This document shows, in pieces, positions 9,931-19,535 of a DNA stretch of 54,443 bases. A program made the position numbers and the translations under genes. The stretch's first letter is position 1. Each line of letters opens with the position of its first letter. This DNA is from Alphaproteobacteria bacterium (GTDB taxonomy: Bacteria > Pseudomonadota > Alphaproteobacteria > Micropepsales > Micropepsaceae). The stretch is taken from the NCBI GenBank assembly GCA_019247845.1, contig JAFBAL010000048.1:1-54443 (forward strand), written 5' to 3'. The notes under the pieces were generated by a model that had not been told where the DNA came from, searched no databases, and was given only the letters and a program-made list of their open reading frames with translations.

Positions 9931-11699
9931 GATCGATCCTCCGCGCGGTGCTCCTGGCTTCCCTTCTGGCGCCGGGAGCCGCGCGGGCGGCGGTCACCAT
10001 CACGCTCGATCATCCGTATACGCAGATGCAGGTGGGCGGCGGGCGCACGCTGCAATACACCGCCACCGTCTCCGGCACCGCCAATCAAGGCGTGATCTGG
10101 CAGGTCGACAACGCCATCGGCGGCGCGGCGGCGTCGGGCACGGTGTCCAAGACCGGGCTCTATACGGTGCCGTCCGCGGTGCCAGTGCCCGCCATCGCCA
10201 CCGTCACCGCGGTGTCGAAAGCCGATCCGACGGTGAGCGCGACTGCCGTGATCACCTTGATGAGCCATGGCGCAACGGGCAGCACCTACTACGTGGCACC
10301 CGGCGGGCACGACGGCGACAGCGGTGCGATCGGCGCGCCATGGGCCACCATCCAGCACGCCGCCGACACCGCCGGCCCCGGCGACACCGTCTTCGTGCGC
10401 CAGGGCGTCTATAACGAGCATGTGCACCTGACGAAGCCGGGCAATGCGTCCGGCTATATCACCTTCGCGGCCTATCCGGGCGAGACGCCGGTCGTCGACG
10501 GCACCGGGCTCGACATCCCGGACAACATGTGGGGCCTGTTCACCTTCGACAACGTCGGATGGGTGATCGTCGAGGGCTTCGAGATCCGCAACTATACGAC
10601 CAGCCGACTGGTGGACGCGCCGATCGGCATCTTCCTGCAGGGCGCGGGCGCGAACGACCAGGTGATCGGCAACCGCATCCACGACATCACCACGACGGCC
10701 ACGACCAATCCCACCAAATGCGGCTCGAACGCCTTCGGCATGACGGTCTACGGCACCAAGTTCCCGGATGCCATCGATGGGCTGGCGGTCGCGGGCAACG
10801 AGATATTCCATACCAAGACGGGCTGCAGCGAGACCTTGTCGCTGGACGGCAACGTCACAAACTGGGCGGTGGTGAGCAACGCCGTACACGATGCCGACAA
10901 CATCGCCATCGGCGCCATCGGCTTCGAGCGCGTGGCGAAGAACGAGGCCTACGACCAGGCGCGCGCGGGCGTGATCCGCGGCAACACGATCTACAACATC
11001 ACCTCGTTCGGCAATCCCGACTATGGCAGCCAATACGCGGCCGACGGCATCTATGTCGACGGCGGCACCAATATCGTGATCGAGCAAAACCGCATCCACG
11101 ACGTCGACCTCGGCATCGAGATCGCGAGCGAGCATGGCGGCCATACCTCCAGCTACGTCAGCGCGCGCAACAACCTCGTCTATGCCGGCAACAGCGCCGG
11201 CATCTCCATCGGCGGCTATGGGGCGGCGCGCGGCGGCACCGACCACGTCGCGGTGGTGGGCAACACGCTCTACCAGAACGACACCAAGAACACTGGCAGC
11301 GGCGAGTTCCAGATCCAGTTCAATGCCACCAACAATCTGTTCGAGAACAACATCGTGGTCGCCGGGCCGCAGGGGCTGCTGGTCAACGACTTCACCATGA
11401 GCACGCCCGATCCCGCGGCGCTCGACTACAATCTCTATTTCTCCGGTGGGGTGCAGAAATTCACCTGGCAGAAGCACAAATACACCAGCTATGCGAGCTA
11501 TCGCACCGGCACGGGGCTGGACGCGCATTCGCCGGGCTTCCTCGATCCGCAATTCACGACCGATTTCGACGTCGCCCTCACGTCGCCGGCAACGGATGCC
11601 GGGCTGGTGCTGAGCGGCGCCGTCGGCGGGACGCACGACTTCGCCGGCAACAAGCGCGTGCTCGCGGGCAAGGTCGATATCGGCGCCTACGAGAAGTAA
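9927..11699 (+). CDS. Secreted right-handed parallel beta-helix protein
   Basis: A protein of 590 residues with a signal peptide (MRSILRAVLLASLLAPGAARA). Residues about 22-115 look like an Ig-like/bacterial Ig domain. From about 120 the DUF1565/pectate-lyase-like opening is seen (STYYVAPGGHDGDSG, then ATIQHAADTAGPGDTVFVRQG), followed by many beta-helix rungs of the type VIGNRIHDI, VAGNEIFHT, IRGNTIYNI, IEQNRIHDV, VVGNTLYQN. It ends DFAGNKRVLAGKVDIGAYE, the usual closing motif of these proteins. Polysaccharide binding or lyase activity is plausible, but no catalytic residues can be asserted. Its 3' end overlaps the convergent FUSC gene by 13 bp. Confidence 0.88.
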
Positions 11700-13657
11700 G
11701 CGAGCGCGTTGCCCAGCCGCGACGCGGAATGCTCGATATGGACGAGACGGCGCTTCAGCGCCATGGCCGCGCTGGTGCCGTCATGGCGCGACAGCGGCAG
11801 AAGCTCGCGCGGCTTTTCGATATTGGCGATGGCGCGCTGCAGCGTTTCGGAAAGAAGCGCGTCGCTCGCGACCTGGTCGAGCTCGCTCGCGCGCCGCTGG
11901 AACAGGATGCGCATCGAGGCGAGGTCCGAGACCAGCAGGTAGTTCGCGGCCAGCAGCTCCTGCAGCGCCGCGAGCCTGGGAGGGTCGAGGTCGGGCTCGG
12001 CCGCGAGGCGCCGGACCGTCGTCGACAGGTTCGCAGCGGCATCGTGTGCGCGTTTGCGCGCCAGGCGCAGCTCCTGCTCGTTCGCCAGCCGCGCCAGCGC
12101 GCGCGCCGCATAGTCGCGGTCGGCCGTGCCCAGCGCCTTCACGAGCTTGGGGATGTTGCGCCGCTCCCAGCTCGGCAGCACGTAGGAAAAGCCCCAGGCG
12201 AGGCCCGCGCCGATCAGCGTGTCGAGCATGCGCTCGAACAGCACCGGCTGCGCGACCGGCGCCACGAAATGCAGCTGCAGCAGCGCCGAGACGCAGGCCG
12301 CGAACGCCGTCACCTTGTAGTCGACGGCCGCGAATGCATGCGCGGCGGCGATCGCGATCACCACCGTGGCGGCGAGCGCGTCCGTCGGAAGCAGCCGCAC
12401 CAGGACGATCGTCGCCAGGCAGCCGGCGAGATTGCCCAGCACGCGGTCGTTGCGCCGCGCGAGCGTCATCGAATAGCTCGCGCGCATGATCAGCGCCGTG
12501 GTCAGCATCACCCAGCCGCCATGGATATAGGCCGGGAAGATCAAGGTCAGCGCGAAGCCGGCCAGCATCGCCAGGGTCAGCCGGACCGCATAGCGACCGA
12601 TGGGCGAGGCGAGCGTCATCTGCGCGCGCAATACCTTGAGCCCCGTGCGGCTCGCCTGGACGAAGGGTTGGAGGTCGATCGCGGGCGGCAGCTCGGGCAT
12701 CGCCAGATAGGGATCGACGACCTCCGAGAGGCGCTGGAGCTGGCTCACCGTCTCGGCGAGCTTATGAGCGGTGGCGCGGAAGGCGGTGATGTCCGCGCCT
12801 CCGGTGCGCGCGACGCGGGTGATCTCGTCGTTGATGGCGGCGAGCGTGCCCTTGCGGTCGCGGATATAGGCCGTGCCGCGCGGCGTCATGAAGCCGCGCG
12901 CGAGGTCATAGGTTTCGGCCGCGATCGCTTCGAGCAGCGCATGGAAGCGGTTCATCAGGTGGCGATGCTCGGTCGCGCGCAGGGTTTCGATGTCGGCGTC
13001 GCTCGACAGGATGGTGTCGAAGGTATCGAGCAGCGCGATCAGCCCGCCGACCCAGCGCGTCCGTCCGCCGGTGAAGATGAGGTCGCGCGCCGCCTGAAGC
13101 TTCTCCACCAGGTCGGCATGCGCCTCGATCAGCGACTGCCACGCCGCGCGCGGCTCCGCCTTGGTGTCGAGCAGCCGCGCCTTCACCTCGACATAGCGCG
13201 CGAAGGCCAGCATCGCCTCGCCGAGCAGGAGCTTGCGCGTGCGCTCGTCGCCCGCCCAGGTGAGGACGAGCGCGACCGCGGCATAGGCGATGCCGCCCGC
13301 GGCGAAGAACAGCGTGTGGCTCGGCACCGGCGCGGCCATGCCGAAAAGCAGCGCCAGCACCGCGCTGACCCCGATGCCCAGCGCCCGGCGTCCATAGATC
13401 GAGACCAGCGCGGTCAGCGCGCTGGTCGCGGCGATCAGCGGCGCCAGCGCCCAGGGCGACCCGCCGCACAAGGTTGCCAGGAACGTGACCGAGCTCGATG
13501 CCGCGACGGCAAGGGCGAAGAGGCGCGCCTTGTCCGCCACCGGCAAGGGCTGGTCCAGGATGCTGACGCACAGGGCGCCGGTGGTCGCCAGCGCCGCGGC
13601 CGGGCGGCCGAGCAGCATCCCCGTCCCCGCCACCACCACCGCCATGGCAAGCGCCAC
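11687..13657 (-). CDS. FUSC-family inner-membrane transporter (aromatic acid exporter-like)
   Basis: A protein of at least 656 residues. The architecture is a block of hydrophobic helices (about 1-140), a soluble region with helices (about 140-330), a second hydrophobic block (about 340-470), and a soluble C-terminal region of about 190 residues. This is the FUSC/YccS/AaeB pattern of efflux proteins. The second block holds TLALIMRASYSMTLARRNDRVLGN, cut here as RASYSMTLARRNDRVLGN, typical of the family's FUSC segment. The first usable start is GTG at 13657, but homology-like sequence (GLFRLHIENGAAVALAMA) continues about 24 codons further up with no ATG, GTG or TTG. An ATT at 13729 with GGAG upstream may be the true start. 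Confidence 0.85.
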   Translation of the reverse strand: MALAMAVVVAGTGMLLGRPAAALATTGALCVSILDQPLPVADKARLFALAVAASSSVTFLATLCGGSPWALAPLIAATSALTALVSIYGRRALGIGVSAVLALLFGMAAPVPSHTLFFAAGGIAYAAVALVLTWAGDERTRKLLLGEAMLAFARYVEVKARLLDTKAEPRAAWQSLIEAHADLVEKLQAARDLIFTGGRTRWVGGLIALLDTFDTILSSDADIETLRATEHRHLMNRFHALLEAIAAETYDLARGFMTPRGTAYIRDRKGTLAAINDEITRVARTGGADITAFRATAHKLAETVSQLQRLSEVVDPYLAMPELPPAIDLQPFVQASRTGLKVLRAQMTLASPIGRYAVRLTLAMLAGFALTLIFPAYIHGGWVMLTTALIMRASYSMTLARRNDRVLGNLAGCLATIVLVRLLPTDALAATVVIAIAAAHAFAAVDYKVTAFAACVSALLQLHFVAPVAQPVLFERMLDTLIGAGLAWGFSYVLPSWERRNIPKLVKALGTADRDYAARALARLANEQELRLARKRAHDAAANLSTTVRRLAAEPDLDPPRLAALQELLAANYLLVSDLASMRILFQRRASELDQVASDALLSETLQRAIANIEKPRELLPLSRHDGTSAAMALKRRLVHIEHSASRLGNALAYFS

Positions 13658-13796
13658 CGCCGCCCCGTTCTCGATGTGCAGGCGGAACAGGCCGGCGCCG
13701 ATGCGGCGGCGAAGGGGAAAAGCGGAAATGGCGTTGCTCCGGCTTGGGGTTAGGTCCTAAGAAGATGGTAGAGGGTCAATCCATACCGGGGACAGG

Positions 13797-15713
13797 GTGT
13801 TCCAGAAAATCCTTATCGCCAACCGCGGCGAGATCGCCTGCCGGGTCATCAAGACGGCGCGCAAGATGGGCATCGAGACGGTGGCGGTCTATTCCGACGC
13901 CGACCGCGACGCGCTGCATGTCGAGATGGCGGACGAGGCCGTGCATATCGGCCCCGCGCCCTCGGCGCAGTCCTATCTGGTGATCGACCGCATCGTGCAG
14001 GCGTGCCGCGACACCGGTGCGCAGGCGGTTCATCCCGGCTACGGGTTTCTCTCCGAGCGCGAAGCCTTCGCCGAGGCGCTCGCCAAGGTCGGCGTCGCCT
14101 TCATCGGCCCGAACACAAGGGCCATCGCGGCCATGGGCGACAAGATCGAGTCCAAGAAGCTCGCGCTCGCGGCCAAGGTGAACACGGTCCCGGGCTATGT
14201 CGGCGAGATCAAGGATGCCGATCACGCGCGCAAGATCGCGGCCGATATCGGCTATCCGGTGATGGTGAAGGCGTCGGCCGGCGGCGGCGGCAAGGGGCTT
14301 CGCATCGTCCACAAGGAGAGCGAGCTGGTTCAGGCGATCCAGTCCTCGCAGAACGAGGCCAAGGCCGCGTTCGGCGACGACCGGCTGTTCGTCGAGAAGT
14401 TCGTCACCGAGCCGCGCCACATCGAGATCCAGGTGATGGGCGACAAGCACGGCAACGTCGTCTATCTGAACGAGCGCGAATGCTCGATCCAGCGCCGCAA
14501 CCAGAAGGTCATCGAGGAGGCGCCGTCCCCGTTCCTCGACGCGGCCACGCGCCAGGCGATGGGCGAGCAGGCGGTGATGCTGGCCAAGGCGGTCGGCTAC
14601 GACAGCGCCGGCACGGTCGAGTTCATCGTCGACAAGGACCGCAACTTCTATTTCCTCGAGATGAACACCCGGCTCCAGGTCGAGCATCCGGTGACCGAGC
14701 TCACCACCGGTCTCGACCTCGTCGAGCTGATGATCCGCTCCGCGGCCGGCGAGAAGCTCGCCATCGCGCAGAAGGACGTGAAGCTCGAGGGCTGGGCCAT
14801 GGAAGCGCGCGTCTATGCCGAGGATCCCTATCGCGGCTTCCTGCCGTCGACGGGACGGCTGGTGCGCTATTCGCCGCCGGCGGAGAGCGCAACCGTGCGC
14901 AACGACACGGGCGTGTACGAGGGCGGCGAGATTTCGATGTTCTACGATCCGATGATCGCCAAGCTATGCACGTGGGGCGCCACCCGCGCCGAGGCCATCG
15001 CCGCGATGGAGACGGCGCTCGACGAGTTCCGCATCGAGGGCATCCGCCACAACATCGCGTTCCTGAACGCGATCATGCATCACCCGCGTTTCCGCTCGGG
15101 CAAGATCACGACCGCCTTCATCGCCGAGGAATATCCCGACGGCTTCCATGGTCGTCCGCTCGACCACGCGGCCAAGGCGCTGTTCGCCTCGGCCGCAGCG
15201 GCGGCGACGCGCATCCGCGACGGCCGGGCGGCGAAGATCTCCGGCACGCTCAACGGCGCGCACGAGCCGGACGGCGTCGTCGTCTCGCTGGACGGCGAGG
15301 CGGTGGAGACGGCGCCGCTCACGGTCGACTGGCGGCCCGGCGACAAGCTGATGCGCGCGGGCGGCAAGGTGATCCAGATCGCGCCCGTCGCGGGCGGCTG
15401 GCAGCTCGGCCACGGCGGCATGCACGCGACGGCCATCGTGCGCGGCGCACGCGCCGCGGCGCTGGCGGGGCTCATGCCCAAGAAGGTCAAGGCGGATACG
15501 TCGAAGCTGCTGCTCTGTCCGATGCCGGGCCTGATCGTCTCGGTCAATGTCGAGCAGGGTCAGGAGGTCAAGGCCGGCGAGACCTTGGCCGTGGTCGAGG
15601 CGATGAAGATGGAGAACGTGCTCACCGCCGACCACGACGTGACCGTCAAGAAGGTCAACGCCAAGAAAGGCGACAGCCTCGCCCTCGATGACGTGATCAT
15701 GGAGTTCGCCTAG
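13797..15713 (+). CDS. pccA: Propionyl-CoA carboxylase, alpha (biotin carboxylase + BCCP) subunit
   Basis: A protein of 638 residues. It carboxylates its own biotin with ATP and bicarbonate and feeds PccB. Domains in order: biotin carboxylase (1 to about 445) with ILIANRGEIACRV, the glycine-rich ATP loop ASAGGGGKGLRIV and the catalytic FLEMNTRLQVEHPVTE; a linker/BT domain; and a C-terminal biotinyl domain with EAMKMEN, K604 being the biotinylated lysine. Start is GTG at 13797 with GGGGACAGG just before. No beta subunit is adjacent; pccB lies 9 kb upstream. The other alpha subunit in this window (37593) is more like methylcrotonoyl-CoA carboxylase, so this one is assigned to propionyl-CoA. Confidence 0.9.
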   Translation: MFQKILIANRGEIACRVIKTARKMGIETVAVYSDADRDALHVEMADEAVHIGPAPSAQSYLVIDRIVQACRDTGAQAVHPGYGFLSEREAFAEALAKVGVAFIGPNTRAIAAMGDKIESKKLALAAKVNTVPGYVGEIKDADHARKIAADIGYPVMVKASAGGGGKGLRIVHKESELVQAIQSSQNEAKAAFGDDRLFVEKFVTEPRHIEIQVMGDKHGNVVYLNERECSIQRRNQKVIEEAPSPFLDAATRQAMGEQAVMLAKAVGYDSAGTVEFIVDKDRNFYFLEMNTRLQVEHPVTELTTGLDLVELMIRSAAGEKLAIAQKDVKLEGWAMEARVYAEDPYRGFLPSTGRLVRYSPPAESATVRNDTGVYEGGEISMFYDPMIAKLCTWGATRAEAIAAMETALDEFRIEGIRHNIAFLNAIMHHPRFRSGKITTAFIAEEYPDGFHGRPLDHAAKALFASAAAAATRIRDGRAAKISGTLNGAHEPDGVVVSLDGEAVETAPLTVDWRPGDKLMRAGGKVIQIAPVAGGWQLGHGGMHATAIVRGARAAALAGLMPKKVKADTSKLLLCPMPGLIVSVNVEQGQEVKAGETLAVVEAMKMENVLTADHDVTVKKVNAKKGDSLALDDVIMEFA

Positions 15714-15725
15714 TCCCGCGCCGTC

Positions 15726-15813
15726 GTCATGGTCCGCGGATGCGGGCCATCCAGATGACGCGACCACGATCATGCAGAATCCAGCTGGGCGGCCCGCATT
15801 CGCGGGCCGTGAC
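15726..15813. repeat. Intergenic inverted-repeat element, copy 1 (88 bp)
   Basis: Two 29-bp arms (15726-15754 and 15785-15813), approximately inverted copies of each other, flank a 30-bp centre. Each arm is itself a near-palindrome built on CCCGCATTCGCGGG. The outer ends read GTCATGG and its complement. The same arms recur at 39965-40186 around a longer centre. It fills the gap between two convergent genes, pccA and the TonB-dependent receptor. No coding capacity and no transposase are present. It could act as a bidirectional terminator or be a miniature mobile repeat; the sequence cannot separate these. Confidence 0.85.
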
Positions 15814-15820
15814 AGTTGGA

Positions 15821-17854
15821 TCAGAACGTCTTCCTGATGTCGATGAAGATGCGCGGCTGCGACTTCATCGTACGCTCCTCGATCAGCGCCAGCCGGCCGG
15901 TGTCGCGCGGCCCGTCGAAGTCGAAGTACTGGTTGTCGTAGGTGAAGCGGCCGAAATTGATGACGTCGAACTCGAAGCTCCAATCCGGGGTCGGCTTGTA
16001 GGTCCAGCCGGCCTCGAGATACGGCGCGATGGTGCGGCGGTGCTGGGTCTGGAACACCCGGAAGTACTTCTCGTCCCAGCAATTGTAATAGAACACGTAC
16101 CAGGTCGATTTCAGGCTCTCGATGTCCTGGGTGAACTTGAGCGTGATGTCCTGCGGCCGCTCCGCCGTGATGACGCGGTGCTCGCCGGTGACGGGGTCGC
16201 GCACCGAGCTGTACTGAAGGTTGGAACCGATCTTCAACAACCCGTTGGGGATCCAAAGCTTGTCGAACGGCACGGTGACGGTCAGGTTGATCTGGTTGTT
16301 GACGCCGTTGCCGATGTTGCCAGGCGCGTCGAACGGCGTGCCGTCGGGGCCGAAGACCTCGACCAGGTCGACCACGTCGGTGATGTCCTCGTGGATGAGC
16401 TGGAGCGTGACGTCGCCCTTGTCCCAGAAATGGTGCTCGTAGGAGGCCTCGTACTGCGTGCGCTGGTCGGGGCGGATGTTGGAGTTGCCGCCGGTGACGC
16501 CGTTGCCGCCGAGATTGCCAGCGGCGATGAAGTTGCCGAAATCGAGCTGGCCGACGACCTTCTCGTAGCGCAGGCGGACCTGGTCGTCCTTGGTCGGCGA
16601 CCAGGTGAGCACCGCGCGGGGCTTGGGATAGGAGAAGGCGCGCTGCTGCTTGGTGGTGTCGCTGCGTTCGGCGATGCGCGAATATTCGAAGCGCGCGCCC
16701 GCCTCGAGCAGCCACTCGGGCGAAATCTTCCAGGTGCCCTGGCCGAAGACCTCGCCGCGCTTCTCGTCGACATGGGCATGCGCGTCGGGCAGGGGGAAGT
16801 CGAGGCCGTTGATCGCGAAGGCGGTGTCGCCGTCGAGCGAGTTGTAGGCGCCTTCGCCGCCGGCTTCGAGGGTCAGCGCCTGGCTCAGCGGCCAGCGCAG
16901 CGTCTCGCGCAGGATGGTCTCGTCGGTCGAGCTGGACGAGCGGAAAACCTCGTCGTCGCCGGTTTCGAACGACGCGTTGACGTCCTTGGAAAATCCGATG
17001 CGCTGCAGGAACAGCGTCTCGTCCTCGAGCTTGCCGAAATTGCCGTTCCAGTGCAGGCCGACCTCGAGGTTGCGGCTGACGTTGACGTCCGAGATGTAGC
17101 GGTGCCCCGGAGCGCCGAAATATTCCGCGCTCGACATGAAGGGCGAATCCTGCAGCGCGATATTGGCCTTGAACGTGCCGCCCCACATGGGAAGCGTGGC
17201 CGCGCCGGTGAACGCGCCGCCGCTGCCGTGGCCGCTGGTATGGGCGCGCTGCGTGAAGCTCTCGTCGACCGTGCCGTCCGGGTTGAGGAAAGTCAGGGAG
17301 TGGAAGCCGTTGCCGACCGAGTCGTCGAAGCTGTTGTAGCGCGTCGCCGAGAACTCGAAGGTCTTGGGCCCGTCATGGCGGGTATAGTTCAGGTTCAGGC
17401 CGGGGATGGTGTGGCCGTCCTGGAAGACGTTCTCCGACGCCTCCAGCACCCACTGGGTCGAGCTTTCCTTCTTGCGGATGACGTTGGCGACGACCGTCAG
17501 GCCCTGCATGTCGATGCCCGGCGCGCCGCCGCGGATGACGTCGATGCGCTCGACGTCGGCGGCCGGGATGCGGCCCAGGATCGATTGCAGGTCGTCGGAT
17601 TTCGAGGTCGGCCGCTGGCCGTCGATCAGCACGTTGCCGGCATTGCCCGCGAAACCGCGCGCCGAGCCGGTATTGGTGAAGCTGAAGCCGGGAAGCCGCC
17701 CGATCATGTCCATGGCGGTGTTCGGCCGCATATCGGCGAAGAACGATGCCGGATAGGCGAGCACGCTGTCCTTGTCCGTCGTCTGCGCGTAGGCGCCGCT
17801 CGCGGTTGCAAGCAGCAGCGCGGCCGCCGCCGCTTTCATCAAACTCTTTCGCAC
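15821..17854 (-). CDS. TonB-dependent outer-membrane receptor
   Basis: A protein of 677 residues. The N-terminus is a signal peptide (MKAAAAALLLATASGAYAQ after a VRKSL lead-in). The plug domain covers about 40-165: MDMIGRLPGFSF, NVLIDGQRPTSK, LGRIPAADVERIDVIRGGA. A barrel of alternating strands then runs to a C-terminal phenylalanine (IFIDIRKTF), the usual insertion signal. The start GTG at 17854 is preferred because GGGGAA sits 6-11 bases ahead; a second possible start is ATG 17839. The transported ligand is unknown. An inverted repeat (17880-17895) precedes the gene. The 3' end is next to the intergenic repeat element. Confidence 0.92.
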   Translation of the reverse strand: MRKSLMKAAAAALLLATASGAYAQTTDKDSVLAYPASFFADMRPNTAMDMIGRLPGFSFTNTGSARGFAGNAGNVLIDGQRPTSKSDDLQSILGRIPAADVERIDVIRGGAPGIDMQGLTVVANVIRKKESSTQWVLEASENVFQDGHTIPGLNLNYTRHDGPKTFEFSATRYNSFDDSVGNGFHSLTFLNPDGTVDESFTQRAHTSGHGSGGAFTGAATLPMWGGTFKANIALQDSPFMSSAEYFGAPGHRYISDVNVSRNLEVGLHWNGNFGKLEDETLFLQRIGFSKDVNASFETGDDEVFRSSSSTDETILRETLRWPLSQALTLEAGGEGAYNSLDGDTAFAINGLDFPLPDAHAHVDEKRGEVFGQGTWKISPEWLLEAGARFEYSRIAERSDTTKQQRAFSYPKPRAVLTWSPTKDDQVRLRYEKVVGQLDFGNFIAAGNLGGNGVTGGNSNIRPDQRTQYEASYEHHFWDKGDVTLQLIHEDITDVVDLVEVFGPDGTPFDAPGNIGNGVNNQINLTVTVPFDKLWIPNGLLKIGSNLQYSSVRDPVTGEHRVITAERPQDITLKFTQDIESLKSTWYVFYYNCWDEKYFRVFQTQHRRTIAPYLEAGWTYKPTPDWSFEFDVINFGRFTYDNQYFDFDGPRDTGRLALIEERTMKSQPRIFIDIRKTF

Positions 17855-17879
17855 GCTGGTTCCCCGACTGACTGTCACG

Positions 17880-17895
17880 TGCCAAGAAATTGGCA
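17880..17895. promoter_or_regulatory. Inverted repeat upstream of the TonB-dependent receptor
   Basis: TGCCAA and TTGGCA face each other across GAAA, 26-41 bases before the GTG of the receptor gene. A second short dyad (ATGCG/CGCAT, 17916-17932) lies further up. The position suits an operator or a leader hairpin. No regulator can be named. Confidence 0.45.
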
Positions 17896-18013
17896 ACTGC
17901 GTTCCTAGTGTTTCAATGCGCGCAAAACGCATGCCCCCCTTGTGCTAGAGTTGTGGCCCATAAACATAAAGATCGGGTTCATTCAACTTCCCGTGGGTCC
18001 GCGTTAACTGCGG

Positions 18014-19420
18014 TTAATGCACGGCGCCGCCGATTTTCGCCGTTAGCGCGAGCGCGCGGTCGAATGCCGGATCGCGGCCGGCCAGATAGTCTGCGAAAGC
18101 CATGTGGATCGTCTCGGCGGGCTTCAGGTCGTCGGTGCGGGCCGGATAGAGCCAGTTCAGCCAGAAGCACTTGTTCCAGTCGCGGCACGCATGCGCATAG
18201 TCGTGCATGCCGGTCGCATAGCGGAAGCAGAACGGCGCGTGCGGCAGACAGCCTTCGCCGCCCTCCGCCCAGAAGGTGAGGCGGTCGCCGACTCCTTCGC
18301 CCAGGAGCACGGTCTGGCCGGGCGCCGAGGCCTGCTTGACGAAGACCGTCGTGGTGATGCCGGCCGAGAAGGTCTCGGGTCCCGTCAGGACATAGATGTG
18401 CCTGGCGAGCGAGGGCAGTCGGCTCGCGAAGCCCGACGTGTTGGTATAGTCGCCGCCGCCGTTGACGCGGTTGTCGAGGATGACGGCGCAGGGCTTGCTC
18501 GCCGCGATCTCGGCCTCGGTGGCCTTGAGGAAAGCGCCGATGCCGTCGCCCGCGTTGGCCCGCAGCTGGACAAGCATGGCGCAGCTTCCGGGGACATGCG
18601 CGGCCCGGAACAGCTTGTCGGGTTCCTCGAGCGTCAGCGGCGCCTTCCAATCCGGCGGCGTGAACGCGGCCCAGCGCTGCTTGTCGTCCTTGACCGGCTC
18701 GGGCGAAGACCAGCGCCAGATATCCGGCGCCGGATCGTCGTAGCCGGGCTGCGCGCCGGCAAGCGTGCGCGTAGCCGTCCCGCCCGTCCGTGTACGGAAT
18801 GTCCAGGTGGAGCGGTCCGGTGCGGGCGCGATGCCGAGGCCGTAGAGGATCTCGGAGGAATTGAGCACCCATTGCGCATAGTCGCGGCGCCAGGGCTCGG
18901 TGCCGCCGCGCAGCTCCTCCAATTTGCGGATCACCTCTTCGAGCGGATGGCCGTCGATGGCCACGACCTGGGCGCCGAGCAGGTCGGCGTTCCCGGGCGC
19001 GGTGCGCATGACGAAGATGCCGTCGCTGAATGCCGCGAGACGGATGGGAAGGATCGCCGGCCGCGTCGGCTTCTTCGAATGCAGCGAGGTGTGGCCGTTG
19101 TCGGCCAGCGCCGTGATGCGCATCAGCGCCACACGCAGATGGCCGCGGTCGAGGACGGGACCGTCCGCCAGCGCTTCGAGCCGCCGCTCTGCTTGCGCGC
19201 GCGCCTCGGGCGAGTAGGCGCGGTCGATCGCCACGAGCTTGCCGAAATAGTCGATATCCTGGCGCTGCGCCTCGCGCGCATCGGCGGGCGGCGGATAGCT
19301 CGTGTCGGGCGGGGCCGGGTTGAACTTGCTCTTGCCGACGAAATAGAGCGCGCCCAGCGCGCCGGCGAGGATCGCGACGATGGCGATCGACATTCCCAGG
19401 ATGCGAAAGAATCGGCCCAT
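18014..19420 (-). CDS. S41-like (tail-specific) serine peptidase, membrane-anchored
   Basis: A protein of 468 residues from the ATG at 19420, which has GGAGGG 7-12 bases upstream. There is an N-terminal anchor (MGRFFRILGMSIAIVAILAG), a helical domain, and a C-terminal TSPc-type core with VILDNRVNGGGDY, and GPETFSAGITTTVFVKQ. The serine in TFSAG matches the nucleophile of the S41 motif TxSAG, and the lysine of VFVKQ could be its partner. Probably periplasmic. Several cysteines near the C-terminus (CLPHAPFC, CRDWNKC) could form disulfides. It differs enough from standard C-terminal processing peptidases (no clear PDZ domain) that substrate is not assigned. Confidence 0.75.
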   Translation of the reverse strand: MGRFFRILGMSIAIVAILAGALGALYFVGKSKFNPAPPDTSYPPPADAREAQRQDIDYFGKLVAIDRAYSPEARAQAERRLEALADGPVLDRGHLRVALMRITALADNGHTSLHSKKPTRPAILPIRLAAFSDGIFVMRTAPGNADLLGAQVVAIDGHPLEEVIRKLEELRGGTEPWRRDYAQWVLNSSEILYGLGIAPAPDRSTWTFRTRTGGTATRTLAGAQPGYDDPAPDIWRWSSPEPVKDDKQRWAAFTPPDWKAPLTLEEPDKLFRAAHVPGSCAMLVQLRANAGDGIGAFLKATEAEIAASKPCAVILDNRVNGGGDYTNTSGFASRLPSLARHIYVLTGPETFSAGITTTVFVKQASAPGQTVLLGEGVGDRLTFWAEGGEGCLPHAPFCFRYATGMHDYAHACRDWNKCFWLNWLYPARTDDLKPAETIHMAFADYLAGRDPAFDRALALTAKIGGAVH

Positions 19421-19535
19421 GTGTCCCTCCGTGACGGAACGGAGGTGGGGAGGGTGTGGCTCCCACGCAACCCGGCGCCTGTGCATGGCGAGGCCGCGAA
19501 TTGACGAATGGCGTCACACTAGCCACATATTCCCG

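Noticed and set aside
10529..13753. A 1074-codon plus-strand frame across the beta-helix and FUSC genes
   Set aside because: It spans parts of two well-supported genes in other frames, is dominated by Arg, Gly and His, and shows no domain.
15740..17908. A 722-codon plus-strand frame opposite the TonB-dependent receptor
   Set aside because: The receptor on the minus strand has a signal peptide, plug and terminal Phe; the opposing frame has only low-complexity Val/Arg/Glu sequence.
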